Shown in pieces: positions 37,901 through 45,340 of a DNA stretch of 64,000 nucleotides. The stretch covers positions 1 through 64,000 of the forward strand of contig CACYQT010000030.1 of assembly GCA_902776645.1 (NCBI GenBank). Direction: 5' to 3'. Source of the stretch: an uncultured bacterium. GTDB lineage: Bacteria; Verrucomicrobiota; Lentisphaeria; Oligosphaerales; Oligosphaeraceae. Position numbers and translations under genes: made by a program. Under the pieces are notes generated by a model. That model saw only the letters and a list, made by a program, of their open reading frames with translations. It was not told where the DNA came from and did not search any database. The stretch's first letter is position 1. Each line of letters begins with the position of its first letter.

Positions 37901-38521
37901 GCGTTCAAATACGCGATTGCCATCAACGATGACGACGTACTCGTCCCGCGTCGTTTTCTGGAGCGTTTCCGCGGGACGGTTGTCCATGGCCGCGATCTGA
38001 CGAAATTCGCCACGGTCCGTCTAGAAAAACAACCGCCCGTCTGGGCGGTGCCGCCTTCCAACCATTGCTTGTTGTGGGAGGATTTCGAGAGTTATCCCGC
38101 CGGCGGCCTGCCGCTTGGCTACGACCACCAGCATACCACTCCGACCAGCCATACTCTCACAATCGTCTCGGGCAAAGGCGAACACGGGGGGCAGGCGTTG
38201 CTCATACATGATGACAATGGCGGCAAGCCGAATTGCTATTGTCTCTGCACCGTTCCCTTCGAGGCGCCTCCCGGCACGCCATGTCGCGTGACGTTCCGTC
38301 TGAAAGGCAGGAATTGCGCGGCCGGCAGGCTGGGCATCTGTTCGGATCTCTGGGGCAACAAGGATTTCATCTATCTGGCGCTTCCTCAAGACATTCCCGA
38401 ATGGAAGGATTTTTCAATGGACTTCAACATGCTCACCACTGGCGGCTATCGTCTGATGCGTGGCGCCAGCAACTCCATGGGTGAATTGCTCATCGATTCC
38501 ATCAAAATCACCAAACGATAA
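34931..38521 (+). CDS. Large secreted clan GH-A glycosidase with C-terminal CBM9-like domain
   Basis: 1196 residues with a signal peptide (MKYFLPLLFSLSLTAA). A short beta domain (20-105) precedes a TIM barrel. E232 in VEEHELGNEDNG is the acid/base and E335 in ELWNTEYGWPNG the nucleophile, the clan GH-A pattern. A long alpha/beta middle region and Ig-like domain (about 640-830) separate it from a CBM9-like domain at about 845-1035 (WDDEKLYFHAVVNDQVM, WHQDSIQLLFM). A final jelly-roll (1040-1196) contains FESYPAGGLPLGY. No Shine-Dalgarno is clear before this ATG. It is 108 bp upstream of a beta-helix protein on the same strand, so they may act on one polymer. Confidence 0.75.
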   Translation: MKYFLPLLFSLSLTAAQFQLNCPYYHFGEHQLEIAVSGLDEAEKHQVQLEAFDRFREAVVKTVKLPVIAGKITIELPYGSYELRGTLLDAAGAIAGKHAISVQSMSPDCVSTLTDEEAEYEFRYGFIGGCQDETSPELSARLGRRWFRFELPNWGECERRAMGQYDLAQCRDYVMPWISQKVRPCTLQTLYAHPGHYPPTDLAAFSSGYGHYLKAYGSAMAGLVEEHELGNEDNGANKYLYTETGRHGAAALRSVQPFCVLGNSGTGSIDYSWLQFQCARRLGDSLDAYVVHPYTNNSTCSESASPEAHHTLEQLDRLHELVFASGGMKELWNTEYGWPNGSPAEERARTACYLRMLLLNDVAGVRQAVVYNWDRDYNTCHLPAVVALHYFAMRRQVARFVGATFKDNIWTVVYERHKQPFAVQWTTLDGEFPPTIDGDATDAFGNALENPKISRLPVFFDKIPQSVVDTHIQAQAKRLQDRFLHFHQSKPLDSFKTFLNLKATDVDNLRLALLNWLQERNAPITSDEQALFHFALDWYLQTGRNFSQPDAPSVAFDAEPFREQVLKDHANLLSCQALRYLLRQADRLERQRKMARNESDAHACGALLHVLQKSCQAFSRWGERIQYAAFANLYQERNGKLEEHISFVTGVPTKLRVRVSNYADRDVKAQIRPLLPAGWTATQMEPLTVPANGEAWADLAITAPSGANAPEISIAVLLEGCPARVTTFNWLEYLPAISLTMPVLEVRDGRLALQLHNQETKAVSGHLKLLPAGNAGAPLALIPYQVEPKAEASMTCRLSESAARRLAEAGYQLNAQFLPDRGQPFVIGPLDVESAIAIRHPQKTDEQWWRDAPPLRLDQEEYAWGSYGNSWSPDDLSATTAMAWDDEKLYFHAVVNDQVMNQTISDDGVWHQDSIQLLFMLADRPPDQSPVSGFWLALTPKGPLAWSERQWKHLVDCQLDIVYKNKQCIYDFAVPWAQLGSEFIGVPKFGAFKYAIAINDDDVLVPRRFLERFRGTVVHGRDLTKFATVRLEKQPPVWAVPPSNHCLLWEDFESYPAGGLPLGYDHQHTTPTSHTLTIVSGKGEHGGQALLIHDDNGGKPNCYCLCTVPFEAPPGTPCRVTFRLKGRNCAAGRLGICSDLWGNKDFIYLALPQDIPEWKDFSMDFNMLTTGGYRLMRGASNSMGELLIDSIKITKR

Positions 38522-38629
38522 AACCAACAGGATGATCGGCGGAAAATCGCCCAAGGACAGGCGATACAAATCCTTGAAACAAAACAAAAAACAGCAACCA
38601 GCCGGCAATTTTTCCATACGAGGCCCATC

Positions 38630-40078
38630 ATGCGCACCTATTATGCAAGCCAATACGCAATTCTCGACAGCGACGTTCTTTCCGGCGGGGGAACCGATGA
38701 CACGGCTTCCTTGCAGGCCCTTCTCGACAAAGCGAAAACGGAAGGCGGCATCCGTCTCGTCATGGACGGAGCCGCTCTCGTCCATGGCTTGAAGCTCCAT
38801 TCCAATACGACCATCGAATGCCTCGGCGCGAACTGCGGCTTCTACTTGCAGGACCATGCCAACCGTCCCATTCTGACCAATGCCGAATGGAATCTGAAGG
38901 ACAGCCGTCCGACTCAGAACATTCGTCTGCTCGGCGGGACCTACAACCATAACTGCGCACATCAGGAACACGATCTGCCCACCAGCGAATATCCCATGCC
39001 CAAAACGCGCAATGACGACAATCTTGATCCGAGCTTCAGGGATCACCATTACATTTACCTGATGGAATTCTATGGCGTGGAAAATTTTCTGATGCGAGAT
39101 GTCATCTTGCGGAATCAAAGGACTTATGCTTTCACTCTTGGAAATTTCAAGAACGCCGTCATTGAAAACTGCGTCATCGACATGGCCGAACTGCTCACCC
39201 CCGGCAACCAGGACGGACTGCATTTCTTCGGGCCTGGCCAGTTTCTGACCATCCGCAATTTCCGCGGATTGACCGGCGATGACATCATCAACATCGCACC
39301 GGATGAAATCGATGGAGTTTCAGACATCACCGACGTCCTTGTCGATGGCGTCTTCTTCGACCATGCCTATCAAGGCATCCGCATGCTTTCCCATGGCACG
39401 GGACGGCTGGACAGGGTCTCGATACGCAATGTCACCGGTACCTATCGCGTCTTCGGCGTCAGCATCATGCCGTTCATTGACAGCACCACGTTCGGGAACT
39501 ATGGAGACATTTCATTGGAAAACATAGACTTGCGTCAGGATAACGGGGGAACCATGCCGACCACGCTGCTGCAAGTCGGCGGCAGCATCGAATGCTTCAG
39601 CATGAAAAACATACGATTCCACTGTACGGAACCCGCGCATTCATGCTTCGATCTCGGGACGACATTCTACGCGGGATTTTACAACTTCAAAGACGATCGA
39701 CGGCCGACCATACGGACGTTGATCGTGGATGGACTTGTCATAATGGACGACGCGCCGCAGAGCCCCCCCGTGGATTGGATTTACCTCCTTTTCAATTTCG
39801 ACCATTTGATCTTGAGAAATATCGAACTGCATCGTGCAGAAGGGACGGCCCCCGCCGGAAACCTTATTCGTCTCATTGCGGAAGCAAAAGTCAGAAGACT
39901 TGTGTTGGATGGTGTTTACGCAGAGAAGATCGCCAGTGTCATCCAAGCGTCCGCCGGTTATGAAATCGGTTTCCTGCAAGCCAGGAATGTCACGCTGAAC
40001 CATGGCGGACAAGTCTTGGATCTGCAGGATGCCGACATCGGGCAGATATTCGAAGAAGACGTGAAATACATTCGATAG
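38630..40078 (+). CDS. GH28-like right-handed beta-helix protein
   Basis: 482 residues with GAGG at fair spacing and no signal peptide. The N-terminal DSDVLSGGGTDDTASLQALLDKA is the DxxxxGDGxxDDTxAxQ start of pectate-lyase-superfamily helices. NQDGLHFFG (near 193) and LTGDDIINIAPDE (near 216) are the two GH28-type acidic motifs. Repeated strand/turn units (FLMRDVILRNQ, AVIENCVIDMAE, VLVDGVFFD, VSIRNVTG) build the helix. Overall design matches the cytoplasmic paralogue at 9241-10479. Substrate and chemistry (hydrolase or lyase) cannot be fixed. It follows the large GH-A gene. Confidence 0.75.
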   Translation: MRTYYASQYAILDSDVLSGGGTDDTASLQALLDKAKTEGGIRLVMDGAALVHGLKLHSNTTIECLGANCGFYLQDHANRPILTNAEWNLKDSRPTQNIRLLGGTYNHNCAHQEHDLPTSEYPMPKTRNDDNLDPSFRDHHYIYLMEFYGVENFLMRDVILRNQRTYAFTLGNFKNAVIENCVIDMAELLTPGNQDGLHFFGPGQFLTIRNFRGLTGDDIINIAPDEIDGVSDITDVLVDGVFFDHAYQGIRMLSHGTGRLDRVSIRNVTGTYRVFGVSIMPFIDSTTFGNYGDISLENIDLRQDNGGTMPTTLLQVGGSIECFSMKNIRFHCTEPAHSCFDLGTTFYAGFYNFKDDRRPTIRTLIVDGLVIMDDAPQSPPVDWIYLLFNFDHLILRNIELHRAEGTAPAGNLIRLIAEAKVRRLVLDGVYAEKIASVIQASAGYEIGFLQARNVTLNHGGQVLDLQDADIGQIFEEDVKYIR

Positions 40079-40109
40079 AATCCGGGCAAGAGACGCACGG
40101 CCGATCAGA

Positions 40110-40198
40110 GGTGGCGCGGCGCGTCCCGCTTGCGCCGTGGAAGGTGGCGCGTGCGTCCCGCCTGCGCCGTGGGGTGGCGCGTACGTCTCGCCTGCGCG
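40110..40198. repeat. Three ~30-bp GC-rich palindromic repeats
   Basis: Three near-identical units starting GGTGGCGCG and containing GCGTCCCGC(C/T)TGCGC lie at 40110-40140, 40143-40172 and 40173-40198. Each folds as GGCGCG...GCGTCCCGC...GCGCC. The GCGTCC core is the same as in the hairpins at 26144-26188. They sit between the beta-helix stop and the 71-residue peptide stop. Confidence 0.85.
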
Positions 40199-40203
40199 AA
40201 TGG

Positions 40204-40419
40204 TTATTTCTTCCGTGTGGTGGTCGTGGTGGTGGTGACGACGGTCTTGGTGGTCGTGCCGGTTTTCTTCTTGGCAGTCGATGATGTGGTCGATTTGCGT
40301 TTCGTGCCGCTTTTTCCCGTGGCTTTATTGAACAGCAGATTGACGACTTTCGTGACACAACGGCTGATGATCAGATTGATGATCCGTTTCGTGTATTTTG
40401 TGATAGCACTTTGAGCCAT
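40204..40419 (-). CDS. Small basic Thr/Lys-rich protein, function unknown
   Basis: 71 residues with AAGGAAA 6 bp before the ATG. The N-terminal half (MAQSAITKYTKRIINLIISR and on to NLLFNK) could form an amphipathic helix. The C-terminal half is low-complexity: SGTKRKSTTSSTAKKKTGTT then a run of T and final RKK. The strong positive charge recalls small nucleic-acid-binding or histone-H1-like tails, but no family is recognised. It is 35 bp downstream of the large beta-helix gene on the same strand and likely shares its transcript. Confidence 0.55.
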   Translation of the reverse strand: MAQSAITKYTKRIINLIISRCVTKVVNLLFNKATGKSGTKRKSTTSSTAKKKTGTTTKTVVTTTTTTTRKK

Positions 40420-40454
40420 GTTTTTCCTTATCTAGCTTTTAGCTGTCACGTTTC

Positions 40455-42884
40455 TCAATGAGAAACATGACGCTTCTGCCATTCGTAGATGGACGGCACG
40501 GCGGGAACAGGACGGACGGCCTCCGCGACGCGGTCAAGCGGCAACTGCTTGTTGCCGTGCGGCTTGAGGAGCGTGCGGCCGCCGCCGGTGACGAGCGGTC
40601 CATCGCTGTAGATGGCGTTGTCAGAAAACTCGACGTTGAAGCAGTCGTTCGTCTCCAGCCGGACGGCGGGCTGCTCCTTATTGTCGATGATGAAAACGTT
40701 GTTGCGGATAATATGGTCGAAACTGCACGTTTTGGCAAATACGCCGGGCCCGTTTTTTACATGAAAACGGTTGTTGAGGATGATCCAGCATTCGTTCATG
40801 CCGCCCATCCAGAGGCCGGCCCGCGGCGATGTGATGTCGCAGTTGTAGACGACGTTGCGCGGTCCGTTCGGCCCATGGGCGCTGTCCTCCGGCGGGGAGG
40901 CCCACATGCCGAAGCCGTATGCGCCATGATCGCGAACGGATTCAATGACGCAATTTTCGATGAGATTTTCGTTCGTCCAGCCGGAATGCCACTGGGCGTC
41001 CGAATTGTGGAAGAGGCCGTTGCGGATGACGCAGCCGGAGGCAGACCACTGGAACAACGGCGCATGGCGGTATTCAAACGTCTCGATACCGTCGATGAGA
41101 CAGTCCCAACTATGCTCCCAGCCCGTATAGGCCGTTCCGCCGCCGCCCTTGAACCATGCGTCGCGGAAGACGCAGTCGCGGATTTCGCAGAATTTCGCCT
41201 GCTGGCCATAGACGGGAAAACGGCCGCATTTGATGACTTCCACGTTCTTCGCCCAGCAGTTCCAGGCATTTGTGAACAACACCGTCGAAATCCACAGATC
41301 TTCCGTCTGTTCGATGGTCAGATTCTCCACGCCGCAACGCTGGATAGGCTCCACGACGGTGACGCTGCTGCCGTCGATGACGGGAAATTCGATGCGCAAC
41401 GGCTGCTCCAGCGTAACCGCCGTGCCGTCGACCGCCTTGACACGTACGGCATAACGGCGGTAGGTGCCCCACAGGCAGGCGTTCTGCGTGAGTTCTTTCC
41501 AACGCTTCGTGGCGGGGCCGTCGATGATGAGATGGTCGCCAGGCTTCAGCTCCAAGTTGTTGGGGACCAGATGGATGACCGTGTCGCCACGATGCCCGTC
41601 CTGCGCGAGTTTGGCGTTTGAATTGGGGCGATTGCGGCCTAGGAAATTGATGGCGGCACGCCATGCCTGGCCGTTGTTGCGGACGGTCTCACGGTCGTTG
41701 GGATCCGTCTTGTAGTTGGCCGTGACGCTGGTCTCCAACGTCTTGCCGTCGGTGTAGGATGCGACGGCCTTCAGCGTGACGTTGCCGTCGCCTTTCATGG
41801 CTTTCGCCAGACTGCCATACCAGAACGTCGTGCTGAAGGTATTGCCGGAATGCTGTCCCGCCTTCCATGTATGGATGTTCGTCCCGTTGGCTTCGACCGT
41901 AATCATGCGCAAGTTCTTCGGGCGTGTATGGACTTCCATGGCGCAGCCGGGCTTCAAATCCGCGCCATCTTCCGGCCAGGCGAAGCGTATCCCGTTGGAG
42001 GGCAGGGCATAGACGAATTTAATGACGGTCTTGCCCATGCCCTGTCCACGGATGACGACGCCGCTTGAAAAGACGTTCACAGGCGTCTTCAGAATGTAGG
42101 TGCCTTCGTTGAGGATGACGGCGCGACCATCCTTCGCGGCTGCCGCGCAGGCTTTTGCAAATGCAGGCTGGTCGTCGATGTCGTCATTGGCGATTCCGCC
42201 TAAATCACGGATGTTAACGCCGTCTGGAATGGCCGGAATGCCGCCTTCCATGCCGCAGCGCGTCCAATTGGGATAGACGACGCCGTCCGGCCCGACGACG
42301 TCCGCCGCCGTCAGTTTCGCCGTTTCGGACGGTTTGATGTTGTACAGCGGCTTCCATGGCGGCTCCGTCGCGGCGGGAATCGTCTCCATCTGCAAATCGT
42401 CGATATAAACGACCACCTTCGCCTTCATGTAGCTGTGGAAATAGAGGACGACGAAATCCGTCTCCGGATCCAGCGGGACGCGGCTCGAAAACGGCAGCCA
42501 CCGTTCGTAGGTGCCGCCCAGGCCGCGCAGATGGCAGTCGTTTCCGCCGACCGTCACCTTCCCGTCCGCCCGTTGCTGGCGGAGGTAAATGCCGCAACCG
42601 CTGCCGGATACAGCATAGAACCAGCCGCTTAGCTGAAGGATTTCTCCGCCTTTCACGCGGATTGCGACCGATTCGAAATTCGAGCCTTCTTGTTCGCTTT
42701 CATCGGTGATTTTCAGTGAAAACTTGCCCGTATGGGCTTGTTCGTCCGTCACGGCCGCCATGATCGCCTTGTCGGCAGGCGTCCATTTGTCATAGGCGTT
42801 TTCAAAACCGCCGTTGGGGACTTCGATGATTTCGGCAACCAATTGAAGCGCAATGCATAGGAATGGTATAAGAAGTTTTTTCAT
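40455..42884 (-). CDS. Secreted pectate-lyase-superfamily beta-helix protein with N-terminal CBM
   Basis: 809 residues from ATG 42884 (GGAG upstream) with signal peptide MKKLLIPFLCIALQLVAEI. Residues about 20-165 form a carbohydrate-binding beta-sandwich (VPNGGFENAYDKWTPADK and ending VVYIDDLQMETIP). The main domain starts VNIRDLGGIANDDIDDQPAF, the GDG..DDT-type opening of Pectate_lyase_3 helices, followed by VVIRGQGMGKTVIKF and long stretches of right-handed helix. An inserted beta domain (about 340-470) breaks the helix. Catalytic residues are not evident. Probably acts on polysaccharide in the periplasm or outside. Confidence 0.8.
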   Translation of the reverse strand: MKKLLIPFLCIALQLVAEIIEVPNGGFENAYDKWTPADKAIMAAVTDEQAHTGKFSLKITDESEQEGSNFESVAIRVKGGEILQLSGWFYAVSGSGCGIYLRQQRADGKVTVGGNDCHLRGLGGTYERWLPFSSRVPLDPETDFVVLYFHSYMKAKVVVYIDDLQMETIPAATEPPWKPLYNIKPSETAKLTAADVVGPDGVVYPNWTRCGMEGGIPAIPDGVNIRDLGGIANDDIDDQPAFAKACAAAAKDGRAVILNEGTYILKTPVNVFSSGVVIRGQGMGKTVIKFVYALPSNGIRFAWPEDGADLKPGCAMEVHTRPKNLRMITVEANGTNIHTWKAGQHSGNTFSTTFWYGSLAKAMKGDGNVTLKAVASYTDGKTLETSVTANYKTDPNDRETVRNNGQAWRAAINFLGRNRPNSNAKLAQDGHRGDTVIHLVPNNLELKPGDHLIIDGPATKRWKELTQNACLWGTYRRYAVRVKAVDGTAVTLEQPLRIEFPVIDGSSVTVVEPIQRCGVENLTIEQTEDLWISTVLFTNAWNCWAKNVEVIKCGRFPVYGQQAKFCEIRDCVFRDAWFKGGGGTAYTGWEHSWDCLIDGIETFEYRHAPLFQWSASGCVIRNGLFHNSDAQWHSGWTNENLIENCVIESVRDHGAYGFGMWASPPEDSAHGPNGPRNVVYNCDITSPRAGLWMGGMNECWIILNNRFHVKNGPGVFAKTCSFDHIIRNNVFIIDNKEQPAVRLETNDCFNVEFSDNAIYSDGPLVTGGGRTLLKPHGNKQLPLDRVAEAVRPVPAVPSIYEWQKRHVSH

Positions 42885-42993
42885 AGTGCATCTCCAATAT
42901 TGGTGTTCATTCGTACTACTATCGTTCATTTTATTGTTTTTTCGCAAAGATTTTCCCTATGTTTTAGAGATTCCACATGATGCTGTTCCCGCC

Positions 42994-43178
42994 TCGCGAA
43001 GCGACGACAACCGCCGAGCCGCTGGAGCCGTTTGCATTTCAGCATTCAGAATTCATTATATACAAACAAAACATATAGGAGTTTGTCGGCCCGGCGGGGA
43101 GGCATTTCTGTTTATTCAGTGTATTCTGTGGACTCTAAGATGTTGATTTTTCGTGCTTTTCGTGCCTTTCGTGGTTCC
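42994..43178. mobile_element. Solo, gene-less end related to the GxxExxY element
   Basis: In the same order as the reverse complement of the 27420-27565 terminus, this stretch has CGCGAAGCG (42994-43003), ACCGCCGAGCCGCTGGAGCC (43010-43029), GGCGGGGAGGC (43093-43103) and TTTTCGTGCTTTTCGTGCC ending in TTTCGTGGTT (43147-43176). The GxxExxY gene and the second terminus are missing. The outer edge runs 44 bp into the 3' end of the GH36 gene and encodes its last residues. It reads as a remnant or a solo terminus of the same repeat family. Confidence 0.65.
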
Positions 43179-45297
43179 AATTTAATGTTTTGGTTGCGGT
43201 CTTGGCCGCTCCAGGTTCATTCGTGGTTGTTTTGAAGAACATGAAAAAACTCGCGTAATCCTGTCGTTTGAAGGAGATCTTCAAACCGATGGCCATCAGT
43301 TCACGGCCTGTATAGGCGGTTCCGTCTTCTGCCGTGTAGATGGCGTCCGGCAGGAGGCCACGCATTTTGAAACGCGGCATCTGCGCATGGTCCCATTCGC
43401 GCATGCCATGGGCGAAGCCAAAGAGTCCGAAGGACTTGCGGTCACGGCGGACATATTGCCAGATGCAATATGGATGCTGCCGTGCGGAGGCGATCCGATA
43501 GACGTATGCGTCCTGCAGATCCGCGCGGACGGTCTTGAAATAAGCCGTCGCCTTCCGCAGTTCGTCAAACGTCTCCTGTGGGGCTTTCAGCAAATCGATG
43601 CCGATGCTCATGGAGCCTGTCATGCCGAGATGGATTCTGAAAGGCAGCGGGACATCCGGATCCCGTGCGATGTTTCCCGCGCCACCCGCCGTTTTCGGCA
43701 CAAAGAGACGCGAAAAGCCTTCATGGAGGATCATCACATCCGCCGGATGCGCGTTGTCGCTGCGGTTGATGCGGTCTGCGTATTCGACCATGCCGAAATC
43801 GGCCCGACCGCCGCCGGATGCGCAGTTTTCGAACAACACGTTTGGATGGCGTTCGTTTAGCGACTGCCATACCTTATATAAATTACGGATGTAGCGGATG
43901 GGCATGGAGCGATCCGTGCCATATTCGCTGAGATAGCGGTTCATGTCCCATTTCAGATAGTCCAATTGCAAATCCGTGATCAATTTGTCCAGCCAGCCGA
44001 TGGCCCAGTCACAAACGGCATCCTGTGAGAAATCAAGCGTCAACTGACTGCGTTTCAAGAAGTTCGGACGTTTGGGATCAAAAAGGAACCAATCCGGATG
44101 GGTTCGATACAGATCCGAATCCGGATTGGCCATTTCGGGCTCCACCCATAGGCCGAACGTCATGCCGTTGGCGTGGCATGCATCCGATATCGGCCGCAAG
44201 CCATTGGGGAAACGCGACTTGTCCGCAACCCAGTCGCCAAGTCCGGCCTTGTCGTTGACGCGTTTCGGCATCCATCCGTCATCAATGACGAACAGTTCGG
44301 CGCCAACGTCCGCCGCCTTGCCGACCAACGCCGTCAGATTCTGCTCATTGATGTCGAAGAGATACGGATACCATGAATTATAGATGATGGGGCGGATGGC
44401 GTGGGCCTTCGGACGCGGCGCAAGCCAGTCCAATTGCCAGTCATAGAGAATCTCCGTCATCCGTTCGAAACCGCCTGCGGAGAAGCCGCAGCAGAGGGCG
44501 GGCGTTTCAAAGGATTCGTCTGGACGAAGCGTCCATTCCGTGTCGAAGTCGTTGATTCCGGCGGTGATGGAGACATTTCCGCTATAGCCTTTCTCAATGG
44601 AGATTTTGAAATTTCCGCTCCATTTCAAGGCGGCGAAATAGACGTCTCCGGCCGTTTCCGTGGCGGCGGATTCCGCGTCAATCGCCACAAACGGCACATG
44701 CTGATGGGCCGCGCAAGTGCCGCGATGGTTTTCCAGAACTAGTTGCATTTGCGTGAGTTCGCATTGATTGACGCCGAATTCTGCGCCCCAGTCGCCGGAA
44801 TAATGCGTCACACGGTAGTTTCCGGCGATCGGCGGAAAGTTCAACGTCGCGCTTTTGACGCTGTCCAGACGGATGTCCGTCTCACCGCAATTGCGGATGA
44901 CCGCCTTGCGGGACACGATGTCCAAATCGCCGAACAGTTCATAGACAAGCGTGACCTCCAACGGATAGTGCTCATCCTTCAGCGTGACGCGAAGCGACTC
45001 GTTTTCAACAACATGCGATTGATAGACGAGCCGTGCGCCGCGTGCGCCGTCGTCGTAGAGCGGGAGCAGGGCGGGTTCCATGAAATCATAAGGCTCCTGC
45101 CCGCGATATTCCAGATAAAACAGGCTGTTGGCGGGACTTGCGCAATCCATCTGCGTCTTCAGACGTGCGAGTTCATGGACGCCGTCAAGCCGTTCACCCC
45201 AATACAGATGGATGAGTTTGTTGTTGCGGCCGACAGCGAACGCGTAGGACATGCGCCCCGTCTGCAGAAGGAATATATTGTCTTTTACGGTAATCAT
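43135..45297 (-). CDS. GH36 alpha-galactosidase
   Basis: 720-residue cytoplasmic enzyme (no signal peptide) that removes alpha-galactose from oligosaccharides. An N-terminal beta-sandwich (1-300) precedes the barrel. YNSWYPYLFDINEQ and LFVIDDGWM are GH36 substrate-site blocks. YLKWDMNRY near 451 bears the nucleophile Asp and NRSDNAHPADV near 513 the acid/base Asp. The size matches family norms. The last 18 or so residues, including NHERHEKHEKSTS, are encoded by a dispersed repeat and are not part of the family. It ends an operon-like run with the GH at 45341 (43 bp gap) and GH130. Confidence 0.95.
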   Translation of the reverse strand: MITVKDNIFLLQTGRMSYAFAVGRNNKLIHLYWGERLDGVHELARLKTQMDCASPANSLFYLEYRGQEPYDFMEPALLPLYDDGARGARLVYQSHVVENESLRVTLKDEHYPLEVTLVYELFGDLDIVSRKAVIRNCGETDIRLDSVKSATLNFPPIAGNYRVTHYSGDWGAEFGVNQCELTQMQLVLENHRGTCAAHQHVPFVAIDAESAATETAGDVYFAALKWSGNFKISIEKGYSGNVSITAGINDFDTEWTLRPDESFETPALCCGFSAGGFERMTEILYDWQLDWLAPRPKAHAIRPIIYNSWYPYLFDINEQNLTALVGKAADVGAELFVIDDGWMPKRVNDKAGLGDWVADKSRFPNGLRPISDACHANGMTFGLWVEPEMANPDSDLYRTHPDWFLFDPKRPNFLKRSQLTLDFSQDAVCDWAIGWLDKLITDLQLDYLKWDMNRYLSEYGTDRSMPIRYIRNLYKVWQSLNERHPNVLFENCASGGGRADFGMVEYADRINRSDNAHPADVMILHEGFSRLFVPKTAGGAGNIARDPDVPLPFRIHLGMTGSMSIGIDLLKAPQETFDELRKATAYFKTVRADLQDAYVYRIASARQHPYCIWQYVRRDRKSFGLFGFAHGMREWDHAQMPRFKMRGLLPDAIYTAEDGTAYTGRELMAIGLKISFKRQDYASFFMFFKTTTNEPGAAKTATKTLNWNHERHEKHEKSTS

Positions 45298-45340
45298 GGA
45301 AAAGCAACGAAAAGGACAAACGCGACGAACGCGACAGGTC

